From contig NZ_JBPDVH010000001.1 in NCBI RefSeq assembly GCF_051851555.1, positions 1 to 64,000 of the forward strand: a DNA stretch of 64,000 nt, given 5' to 3'. A program made the translations under genes and the position numbers. Source of the stretch: Lonepinella sp051851555. GTDB taxonomy: Bacteria > Pseudomonadota > Gammaproteobacteria > Enterobacterales > Pasteurellaceae. Positions within the stretch are counted from its first letter, which is position 1. Each line of letters starts with the position of its first letter. Positions 7,188-14,626 of this stretch are shown one piece after another. The notes below the pieces were generated by a model. The model was not told the DNA's origin. It made no database searches and saw only the letters and a list, made by a program, of their open reading frames with translations.

Positions 7188-10100
7188 ATGAAAGCAAAAA
7201 AGTCCCTTATTAGTTTGGCTATTTTGGCCAGTATTTCAAACGTTGTCTTGGCCGGTGGAATTCGCCATGATATTGATGTACAAACCTATCGTGATTTTGG
7301 TGATAATAAAGGCGCTTTTACTGCCGATGCACAACATATTTCTGTCTACAAATCGGATGGTAGTTTATCAGGTGTGATAGACTCTTTACCCAACTTTTCT
7401 TCTGTCTCAGATGGCGGTTATGCCACTATAATTCACCCCTCTTTTATCGGTTCTGCCAATCATGTAGGTTACACCGAAAATATGACCTTTGGTGGACGTC
7501 ATTACACCGATGACAGCACACTATTTAACGTTAACGGAAAACAAGTCTCCGGTGATTTTAAACAGCCAGACTACGGTGAACCTAAACCACCTACGACATC
7601 AAGTTATGCATTACTCGGAGAATGGACGAAAAAAGCGGCAGTCGATGTAATGTATCTTGATGAAAATGGCGTTCAAAAAATCCGACACACCTCCGATGCT
7701 GACACCACAGCCGATCATGATTTAAAAGGTGATTATAAAATTACTCGCACTCGTAATATTATTTGGGAGGCTGAACCGGCCACTTTAGCGGACGAATCTC
7801 TGCTCAAAGTGGGCACCTTAATTGCCAGGACGGGCGGCGGGACACATGAACAACTGCTTAATCCAAGTGGGACGAAATCTGTTGGTTATGGTTGGTTAAA
7901 CGGTGGTTTAAATATTGTGACGCAAGTCAACGTCGATGCGGCTGAATCTTCTCATCGTTACTTCCATTATGTTAGTACCCTTGATCCCAAAACCCCACTT
8001 GATACCATTACCTTTGGAGGTGATAGCGGTAGCCCGATTTATGTTTTTAATGATGAAACCAATCAATGGGAAGTCATCGGTTTCCAATCTGCTGGTGGTG
8101 GCTCTTATGGCTATGGTAAATTTTCTGTAGGGCGACATGCTACCACACATGCTAATAGCGTCATGGCAACCTACGTATTACCAGAGATCCAAACCAATTC
8201 CGCTCAAGAGTCAATTACCTTTGGTCCACAAGCTAGCGATGGTAATGTGACGCTTACCACGGCAAGTTCATCAAGACAATTGGTTGGATTAAATCAAGCC
8301 GAAGATAACTGGCATGAAAATAAAGATCTTGTGCTAGGTGGTGCAGGTGGCACAGTGAGCATGAGTCAAGGAGATGTCAATTTAGGGGCAAGTTCCATAA
8401 CATTTAATAGTAACTTTACCCTAAGCGGTGAACATCGTCTTAATTCTGCCGGTTATATCATTAACGAAGGCTCAACCGTGACTAGCGAACTCACAGGAGC
8501 AACGGGCGACACTTGGCGTAAAATTGGCAAAGGCACATTAGTGGTAAACGGTAACGGCAATCAACTCGCAGAACTTAATGTGGGGGACGGCTTAGTACAA
8601 TTAAACCGTGATAATGGTTATGCGGCTCATCATATTCGTTTGGCGTCTGGACGAGCCACGGTGCAATTGATGCAAGACAATCAAATTCGCCAAGAAAATG
8701 GTGAAATTGGTTTTGCCTTTGGTACCAAAGGTGGCGCATTAGATATGAATGAACATGATCTCACTTGGGATAATATTATCCATATGGATAGTAGCCCTGT
8801 GATAACCAATAGCCATGGTACAGCAAATTTCACTTTTACTGGCAATGCTTTTACACCCACATTGACCTATTTGGGTAATTTCACCAGCCAAAATGATGGC
8901 GTACTTAATGTCAATTATACACCGAATGCAGATAATCACGTTTGGAATCTAAAAGGTGGGGCAGATACAACAGGTACATTAAATGTCACAAAAGGTACTG
9001 TTAATTTAACCGCACCTTTTGTGTTACATGCTAATAATTATGTAGATGATACAGAATATGAGCAAAGTAGCTTTAAGTTTGGTCATGTTACGTTGGCGGA
9101 AAATACCAATTTAACGGTTAACCGTAATACGGGGTTAGCCAGTAATATTTCGGTGGCGGATAATGCAACGATTAGCTTAAATACCGCAGGGAATGTGACG
9201 AATTCAAGCCAATATACAGACGAAAGTGCGGTGATTTCTGGCACAATTTCTTTGGCACAAAATGCACTGATCAATACGAATATTGCAGAGAACTTTAGGG
9301 CTAACTTAAATTCTGATATTTCTGGCAATGGTGTATTAAATCTGACTAATTTGGGTACAGTTGAACTCGGCGGTAATAATACTAAATTTGCAGGTACAAT
9401 CAATTTGGACAAAGGCATATTAAATGTAACCAATAATGCTGCATTAACAGATACATTAAATCAATTTAATTTGAAAAATGGTGCGACACTTAACTTTGCG
9501 AATAATATCAATGGCTCAGTTTCTAATATCAATGCTGAATCGGGTTCCGTGATTAAAGGAGTGGGTGTTAACCATTTTACCGTTAATAATACGGATACCT
9601 CGACACTTTATGCAACATTAACAAATATTGAAAACTTTACCAAAATGGGTTCCGGTTACCTAGATACGCATGTTTTAACTGCTGATAATGTGAATATTAC
9701 TGGTGGTTTACTGACACCAACGGAAATTGTGGCCAAAGAAGTATTCATTGACACCGATAGTGCTTTGCAAATGGCCGGTAATATTACTGGTAATGTCACC
9801 CACAAAGGCGCATTAATTATCGGCAATGATTATCGGGATTCTGGTGATGCTTATAAGTATGCAAACATCACTATCAACGGCAACTACACTGGACAGCAGG
9901 GTACCATTTATTTTGATAGCCTATTAGGCGATGATCATTCGCCAACCGATACCTTGCATATCAAAGGCAAGGCTACTGGCCAAGCGAATGTGAATATTAA
10001 CTATGTAGGAACTGGCGATCAAACTCTTGAGGGCATGCAAATAGTGAGTGTCGATGGACAATCTAGCCTAAACCTTAAAAATACAGGGCGTGTCTTGGCT

Positions 10101-11414
10101 GGTGCCTATGATTATTTGTTATTACAAAATAACGATAGAAATTGGGTATTAACCAATAATTACCGCACTGCAGTCCCGAGTCCGGCTCCAACGCTTGAGT
10201 TACCTGAAGGGGGGATTACTCAGGTACCAGAAGAGTCGCCAACTCTTGAATTGCCTGAACTGACCATCACCCACGTACCAGAAAATGCACCGACGCTTGA
10301 ATTGCCTGAACTGACCGTCACCCACGTACCAGAAGATACGCCGACGCTTGAATTGCCTGAACTGATGATTACCCATGTACCAGGAGATGTGCCAACCCTT
10401 GAATTACCAGAATTCACCGTGACCGATGAACCAGATCACGCACCTATGATTACCCCCCCTGAAGATGTGCTCATGGCCGAACCTGATAATAAAGTGGAAG
10501 GACCGACGCCCCCAATCCATACTCAAGGGAATCTACGTGCAGAATTTAACGGCTATTTAGCTAACAGTGAAATTGCCATGCAAAGTTTGCAACTGCGTTC
10601 TATGTTGGATAACCTTGCAGTAAATAATCGCACGGCGGGTTCAGTGAATGTGTGGACAACTGGCAAGGTGCAACACAATAAATTTGGTGAAACCCATCAG
10701 CAAATTCATTCCAAAACCAAGACTACGGAAGTTCAATTAGGTGCCGATATCAAACTTAACAACGGTTATGTAGGAATGAACGTCGCCCAAGGATTAGGCA
10801 CAGGAGAAAGCCGTTCTCAAGTGACTGACATTACGGCCAACAGCCGAGTGAAATATACCACCTTGGGTACCTACGGCGCCTATTTCTTAAACCATGAATA
10901 TGAGGGCGCCTATGTGGCTAGCTCAGCCAAATATGGTTGGTATCAAAACCGAGTGAATGCACCATTGATTAGCACTGAATACCGTACTAACGGGCTGTCT
11001 GTCAGTGCGGAAGTTGGTTATAGTATAGCGCTGAATGAGGCTGTTTCCATTCGTCCAAAAGTTACCGTGGGATATAGCCATCTGTTTGATAAAAGTATCA
11101 ATGATCGTGCTGCAACAATTCGAGCCAAACAATCCAATGTAGAAACCTTAGCCGGTGCAGAGTTTGTGGCGCATGGTGCCTTTATTGAGGGAAAATTAGG
11201 CGTATTCTATCAACATGATACAAAACCAAGTCAAGTGCGTATTGAGAATGTGAATTCTGCCATTGATAGTAAACGCCATGCTGTCAAGATACAATTAGGG
11301 GCGAACATTCATCTCACCCCAGTAATTGAGTTAAGCACGGCCTTGGAATGGCAAAGTGGCGCCAATAAATACCAACAAAAATCGGCAAAAATTGGTTTGA
11401 GCTATCGTTTCTAA
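7188..11414 (+). CDS. S6-type serine protease autotransporter (IgA protease/Hap-like)
   Basis: A 1408-residue autotransporter. Residues 1-22 are a signal peptide. Residues 23 to about 330 form a chymotrypsin-fold S6 protease: His92 in GSANHVGY, Ser280 in FGGDSGSP, and probably Asp182 in KGDYKITR complete the triad. A long beta-helical passenger follows, with an autochaperone-like stretch (GRVLAGAYDYLLLQ) near residue 970. Residues 1001-1085 are five 17-residue repeats of the type PTLELPELTITHVPEDA. About 1110-1408 is the outer-membrane barrel ending in Phe (LSYRF). Relatives include IgA1 protease and the adhesin Hap, but the passenger is divergent and the substrate is unknown. The ribosome site CAGGAG lies ten bases upstream of the ATG. 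Confidence 0.88.
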   Translation: MKAKKSLISLAILASISNVVLAGGIRHDIDVQTYRDFGDNKGAFTADAQHISVYKSDGSLSGVIDSLPNFSSVSDGGYATIIHPSFIGSANHVGYTENMTFGGRHYTDDSTLFNVNGKQVSGDFKQPDYGEPKPPTTSSYALLGEWTKKAAVDVMYLDENGVQKIRHTSDADTTADHDLKGDYKITRTRNIIWEAEPATLADESLLKVGTLIARTGGGTHEQLLNPSGTKSVGYGWLNGGLNIVTQVNVDAAESSHRYFHYVSTLDPKTPLDTITFGGDSGSPIYVFNDETNQWEVIGFQSAGGGSYGYGKFSVGRHATTHANSVMATYVLPEIQTNSAQESITFGPQASDGNVTLTTASSSRQLVGLNQAEDNWHENKDLVLGGAGGTVSMSQGDVNLGASSITFNSNFTLSGEHRLNSAGYIINEGSTVTSELTGATGDTWRKIGKGTLVVNGNGNQLAELNVGDGLVQLNRDNGYAAHHIRLASGRATVQLMQDNQIRQENGEIGFAFGTKGGALDMNEHDLTWDNIIHMDSSPVITNSHGTANFTFTGNAFTPTLTYLGNFTSQNDGVLNVNYTPNADNHVWNLKGGADTTGTLNVTKGTVNLTAPFVLHANNYVDDTEYEQSSFKFGHVTLAENTNLTVNRNTGLASNISVADNATISLNTAGNVTNSSQYTDESAVISGTISLAQNALINTNIAENFRANLNSDISGNGVLNLTNLGTVELGGNNTKFAGTINLDKGILNVTNNAALTDTLNQFNLKNGATLNFANNINGSVSNINAESGSVIKGVGVNHFTVNNTDTSTLYATLTNIENFTKMGSGYLDTHVLTADNVNITGGLLTPTEIVAKEVFIDTDSALQMAGNITGNVTHKGALIIGNDYRDSGDAYKYANITINGNYTGQQGTIYFDSLLGDDHSPTDTLHIKGKATGQANVNINYVGTGDQTLEGMQIVSVDGQSSLNLKNTGRVLAGAYDYLLLQNNDRNWVLTNNYRTAVPSPAPTLELPEGGITQVPEESPTLELPELTITHVPENAPTLELPELTVTHVPEDTPTLELPELMITHVPGDVPTLELPEFTVTDEPDHAPMITPPEDVLMAEPDNKVEGPTPPIHTQGNLRAEFNGYLANSEIAMQSLQLRSMLDNLAVNNRTAGSVNVWTTGKVQHNKFGETHQQIHSKTKTTEVQLGADIKLNNGYVGMNVAQGLGTGESRSQVTDITANSRVKYTTLGTYGAYFLNHEYEGAYVASSAKYGWYQNRVNAPLISTEYRTNGLSVSAEVGYSIALNEAVSIRPKVTVGYSHLFDKSINDRAATIRAKQSNVETLAGAEFVAHGAFIEGKLGVFYQHDTKPSQVRIENVNSAIDSKRHAVKIQLGANIHLTPVIELSTALEWQSGANKYQQKSAKIGLSYRF
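10188..10442 (+). repeat. Five tandem 51-bp repeats in the autotransporter linker
   Basis: Five consecutive 51-bp units encode 17-residue repeats starting PTLELPE. They form a Pro/Glu/Thr-rich stalk between passenger and barrel. Units two to four are most alike (ELT-I/V-THVPE); the first and fifth have drifted. The unit length is a multiple of three, so copy-number change by recombination would alter stalk length without breaking the frame. Confidence 0.93.
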
Positions 11415-11455
11415 TCCGACGTCGTACTCAACCATTTTTGTAGACAAACTCACTC

Positions 11456-11485
11456 AAAGGCATACCTATCAACGTATGCCTTTAC
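11456..11485 (+). terminator. Possible terminator after the autotransporter
   Basis: GCATAC (11460-11465) and GTATGC (11474-11479) can pair around an 8-base loop, extended with a bulge by AAAG and CTTT, and are followed by a T-rich run. It lies about 45 bases after the autotransporter stop. The stem is short, so confidence is moderate. Confidence 0.45.
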
Positions 11486-11637
11486 TTTTATCATTCAATA
11501 TCTTCCTTAATTCACTTATCTTACCTATCTTGCATAAAAATCCACCGATCTTATTTTTCATCAAAAAAAATGCTTGCAAATTTCAGCAAATACAGTTATT
11601 TTTCTGTGCGAATTATTTATATAGGGAAATAACAATA

Positions 11638-13887
11638 ATGAAATTGAAAAAAATAAGTTGGGCGATCATGCTCAGTTTGGGAATCATTCCCTCTGTCAGT
11701 GCGGTGGAAAAAACAGAAGTTTTAGAGATCATTCAAGTTACTGAAACAAACCAAAGCCCCATGAAAACGGTTCAGCAAACTGAACTCAAAAACGGGCCAA
11801 CGTCGTTGGGGAATGCTTTAGCGAAACAAATGGGCATTCAATCTAATCACTTTGGTTCGGGGGCCTCGACGCCAGTTATTCGGGGACAAGAAAGTTACCG
11901 CAACAAGATTGTGCAAAATGGCGGTGATGTAGTGGATATGGCCAATATGTCGCCCGATCATGCGATTATGGTGGATCCAACTCTGGCAAAAGACATCAAA
12001 ATTATTCAAGGTGTGGATACGCTATTATATGCCTCGGGAATTACGGGCGCCGTGGTGAATGTGGAAGATGATAAGATTCCTACACAACGTCCAACACGCA
12101 CGGTGGAGGGCAGCTTAGATGCGCATTATAACGCCAATAATCAAGAGCAATTATATAATCTCGCCACCAATGTCAAATTATCTGACCATCTGGTTTTGCA
12201 CCTTGAGGGCCTACACCGTCAGGCTAAAAATTACAAATCAGCGGGCTATACGGAACGATACACGGTGGAAAACCCTTGTAATAATTCCGATACACCAGAA
12301 TGTATTGAGGCTATTTTCGCTGATGACTATGAAGAAAATATTGAAGAATCAAAAGATTATCGTTATATCAATAACTCTGAGGCCAAATCGAAACAGGGGG
12401 CGATTGGGTTATCTTGGATTGGTGAAAAAGGCTATTTGGGTATCGCTTACACCGACAGACGTGATCGCTATGGATTAACCGGACACGAACATAAAGCCCA
12501 TTTTTGTCATATTCACACCCATGAAGAAAATGACGAATATTTGGAGGGGATTAACCTGCATTGTGAGCATACTAGCGTCAATATTGATGAAGATTTCCAC
12601 AATCACGATCCAAGTCAACCAGAGCAATATGCCAAACTTAGATTACACTTGAAACGGGTCGATCTGCGTGGTGCATTAAATCAGCCAATCAAAGGCATTG
12701 AGCAAATTCGCTTTATGGCCAATGATAGTCGCTATGAACATAAGGAAATCGAGGGGCAATACACCATGTCGAGTTTCCGCCATAATGGTCAATCTTTGCG
12801 AATGGAAATGGATCATCAACCCACTGCACAATGGTCGGGAACTATCGCTTTGCAATACAGTAAAGATCTGATCGACAGTGCCGGTTACGAGGGGATTTTA
12901 GATAAAAATACCACGCACTTATACGGCTTATCTGGCGTTGAACGTTATCAATGGCGGGATCTCACCTTTTCCTTATCAGGGCGAATTGATCATCAAAAAA
13001 TTCAACTTGCCGACGATAAACAGCTACACCGAGGTAAACGCATGGATCCGTTACGCAGCATGCAATATGAAACCACCACGTATTCTTTTGCTACGGGAAT
13101 AGACTGGCAACTCACCTCAGAATGGAAAAGTGGCTTGACCTTTTCACACCAAGAACGTGCGCCAAGTGTACAAGAACTCTATGCCCGAGGTACCCACGTG
13201 GCCACCAATTCCTATGAATTTGGTGATGAACAGTATGACCGAACCATTAATAATTTGCTGATTGATACCCAAGTTTACGATCAATTTGGCATTCATGAAC
13301 GGCTGAAAAAAGAAAAATCCAATAATTTGGATATCAGCCTACAATTTAACAATGACCAATGGCAAAGCTATGTGGGCATTTATTATAAGCATTTTAGTAA
13401 CTACATTTACGCCCATACCATGGATCGTTTTGCGCATTTCCGCCTCTTGCGTTATGCTCAACAACCGGCTCGTTTTTATGGCGCCGAGGGCAATATCAGT
13501 TATCGTTTTCACCCCAAATATCGCCTGAGCTTATTCGGTGATTATGTGCGAGGGAAATTGGACAATGGCAACGTGCCTCGTATGCCTGCCGCCCGTTTAG
13601 GCAGTCGCTTTAATGCGGATTTAACCGATAATTTATCCGCTAGCCTTGAATATACGCATACGTTCAGCCAACACAAAACCGCACATAATGAATTACCCGT
13701 CGGCGGACATAATATGCTGAATGCAGCCTTGAGTTATGTCGGCGATTTGGGTCAACGGGTTAATTATCGCTTGACCCTTGATGTGAATAATATTCTTAAT
13801 CAAAAAGTGTATGCGAGTACCTCGTATCTCTCGCATATTCCATTAATGGGACGAAATGTTGCCATGGGCGCCAGTGTGTTATTTTAA
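11638..13887 (+). CDS. znuD: ZnuD-like TonB-dependent zinc receptor
   Basis: The best start is the ATG at 11638, which gives 749 residues with a signal peptide (MKLKKISWAIMLSLG..., cleavage after SVSA); the frame runs back to 11476 but that extension looks like intergenic DNA. A plug domain (RGQESYRNKIVQNGGDVVDM, GVDTLLYASGITGAVVNV) is followed by a barrel ending in GASVLF. The mark of the ZnuD group is a long external loop rich in His and Cys: residues 283-311 hold eight His and two Cys, and NIDEDFHNHD follows. ZnuD imports zinc across the outer membrane. It is next to zinc-independent ribosomal protein genes, which supports the call. I could not find a convincing Zur box. Confidence 0.85.
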   Translation: MKLKKISWAIMLSLGIIPSVSAVEKTEVLEIIQVTETNQSPMKTVQQTELKNGPTSLGNALAKQMGIQSNHFGSGASTPVIRGQESYRNKIVQNGGDVVDMANMSPDHAIMVDPTLAKDIKIIQGVDTLLYASGITGAVVNVEDDKIPTQRPTRTVEGSLDAHYNANNQEQLYNLATNVKLSDHLVLHLEGLHRQAKNYKSAGYTERYTVENPCNNSDTPECIEAIFADDYEENIEESKDYRYINNSEAKSKQGAIGLSWIGEKGYLGIAYTDRRDRYGLTGHEHKAHFCHIHTHEENDEYLEGINLHCEHTSVNIDEDFHNHDPSQPEQYAKLRLHLKRVDLRGALNQPIKGIEQIRFMANDSRYEHKEIEGQYTMSSFRHNGQSLRMEMDHQPTAQWSGTIALQYSKDLIDSAGYEGILDKNTTHLYGLSGVERYQWRDLTFSLSGRIDHQKIQLADDKQLHRGKRMDPLRSMQYETTTYSFATGIDWQLTSEWKSGLTFSHQERAPSVQELYARGTHVATNSYEFGDEQYDRTINNLLIDTQVYDQFGIHERLKKEKSNNLDISLQFNNDQWQSYVGIYYKHFSNYIYAHTMDRFAHFRLLRYAQQPARFYGAEGNISYRFHPKYRLSLFGDYVRGKLDNGNVPRMPAARLGSRFNADLTDNLSASLEYTHTFSQHKTAHNELPVGGHNMLNAALSYVGDLGQRVNYRLTLDVNNILNQKVYASTSYLSHIPLMGRNVAMGASVLF

Positions 13888-13892
13888 GCTGA

Positions 13893-13930
13893 CAAAAAAA
13901 TGCCCCGTTTTCAACAACGGGGCATTTTTT
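13893..13930. terminator. Bidirectional terminator between znuD and rpmJ2
   Basis: AATGCCCCGTT and AACGGGGCATT form a perfect GC-rich stem of 11 bp around a short loop, with A-run before and T-run after. It can end transcription from both the rightward znuD and the leftward rpmE2-rpmJ2 unit. Confidence 0.9.
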
Positions 13931-13931
13931 A

Positions 13932-14075
13932 TTATCTTCTTTTTTTCTTCATTCCCTGACGGGCTTTAAAGCGAGGATTTTCCTTACAAATCACATACAC
14001 CACACCATGACGGCGCACAACTTTACAGCCTGGGTGACGTGTTTTGGCACTTTTTAATGAGGATAATACTTGCAT
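13932..14075 (-). CDS. rpmJ2: Ribosomal protein bL36, zinc-independent paralogue (YkgO type)
   Basis: A 47-residue protein starting MQVLSSLKSAKTRHPGC and ending RQGMKKKRR, which matches the YkgO (type B, C-minus) form of L36 rather than the zinc-ribbon RpmJ. Only Cys17 and Cys30 remain, so the four-ligand zinc site is absent. Such paralogues replace zinc-binding L36 under zinc starvation and free zinc. It starts nine bases after the rpmE2 stop with an AGGAG ribosome site in the gap. Regulation by Zur is expected from relatives but no operator was recognised. Confidence 0.9.
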   Translation of the reverse strand: MQVLSSLKSAKTRHPGCKVVRRHGVVYVICKENPRFKARQGMKKKRR

Positions 14076-14084
14076 GCTGACTCC

Positions 14085-14351
14085 TTATTTTGATTTTAAT
14101 GCGCCGAATTTGCCATAACGGTTGGTAAAGTCACTGGCTCGGCCCTCATTACCAATTTGACGTGTTTTACCCGTGTAAAACGGATGTGAGGCAGAGGACG
14201 TATCACACATAAATACAGGATATTCTTTGCCGTCTTCCCATTTCATGGTATTGGTGGTTCTGGCACAAGAACGGATTAAAAAGCCTTGTTTGGCATTGCT
14301 ATCATAAAATAACACGGTACGATAATTATCGGGATGGATTCCTTTTTTCAT
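14085..14351 (-). CDS. rpmE2: Ribosomal protein bL31 type B (zinc-independent)
   Basis: An 88-residue L31 type B protein (MKKGIHPDNYRTVLFYDSNA...). It has no CxxC pair; its only cysteines, Cys29 and Cys49, are not in the zinc-ribbon arrangement, so it is the C-minus form (YkgM). It is the first gene of the rpmE2-rpmJ2 unit, both replacing zinc-containing ribosomal proteins when zinc is scarce. It converges on znuD, giving a compact zinc-limitation locus. Confidence 0.92.
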   Translation of the reverse strand: MKKGIHPDNYRTVLFYDSNAKQGFLIRSCARTTNTMKWEDGKEYPVFMCDTSSASHPFYTGKTRQIGNEGRASDFTNRYGKFGALKSK

Positions 14352-14494
14352 ATTTACACCTTATTTTTTATTGAAAAATAACTAGACTGCGAATATTACC
14401 CTAAATAGGCGCATTTCGCAAAACTTATTTTTCAAAAACAAAAAAGATTTTCACCGCACTTTTGTTTATCGATTCTTTATCCAATATTCAATTA

Positions 14495-14507
14495 TTAAAA
14501 TTATTCA
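14495..14507 (+). promoter_or_regulatory. Possible MetR site upstream of metE
   Basis: TTAAAATTATTCA matches the MetR consensus TGAANNANNTTCA at seven of the eight arm bases. It lies 120 bases upstream of the metE start and above the MetJ-like boxes, as expected for an activator site. AT-rich sequence makes chance matches likely, so this is tentative. Confidence 0.35.
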
Positions 14508-14570
14508 TACAAAAAATGAAAATTATGAGTTTGCTTAATAAACTAGAATTCGGCATTATCTCAATCAAGC

Positions 14571-14586
14571 GGACGTTTAGCCGTCT
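14571..14586 (+). promoter_or_regulatory. Tandem MetJ operator (met boxes) upstream of metE
   Basis: Two adjacent 8-bp met boxes, GGACGTTT and AGCCGTCT, each match the MetJ consensus AGACGTCT at six of eight bases. MetJ binds tandem boxes cooperatively with S-adenosylmethionine as corepressor. They lie 40 bases upstream of the metE start codon, so repression of metE by methionine sufficiency is likely. Confidence 0.7.
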
Positions 14587-14626
14587 AAATAGAAATTTAT
14601 TATTCCCATTATAATAGGAGCAAGAT

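Noticed and set aside
10220..10417. Open frame on the minus strand across the autotransporter repeats, encoding a Ser/Gly-rich repeat protein
   Set aside because: It is the antisense shadow of the 51-bp repeats; it has no ribosome site and the repeat periodicity is explained by the coding strand.
10188..10442. Regularly spaced repeats as a possible CRISPR array
   Set aside because: Units are contiguous without unique spacers and lie in frame inside a long protein-coding gene.
11415..11637. Zur operator upstream of znuD
   Set aside because: I looked for an AT-rich dyad of the Zur type here and in 14352-14626; nothing convincing stood out from the general AT-rich sequence.
12119..12478. 119-codon plus-strand open frame inside znuD
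   Set aside because: It is out of frame with a clear TonB receptor and has no recognisable protein features.
14610..14615. TATAAT just before metE as its -10 promoter element
   Set aside because: It overlaps the ribosome site, so a transcript starting from it would lack space for translation initiation.
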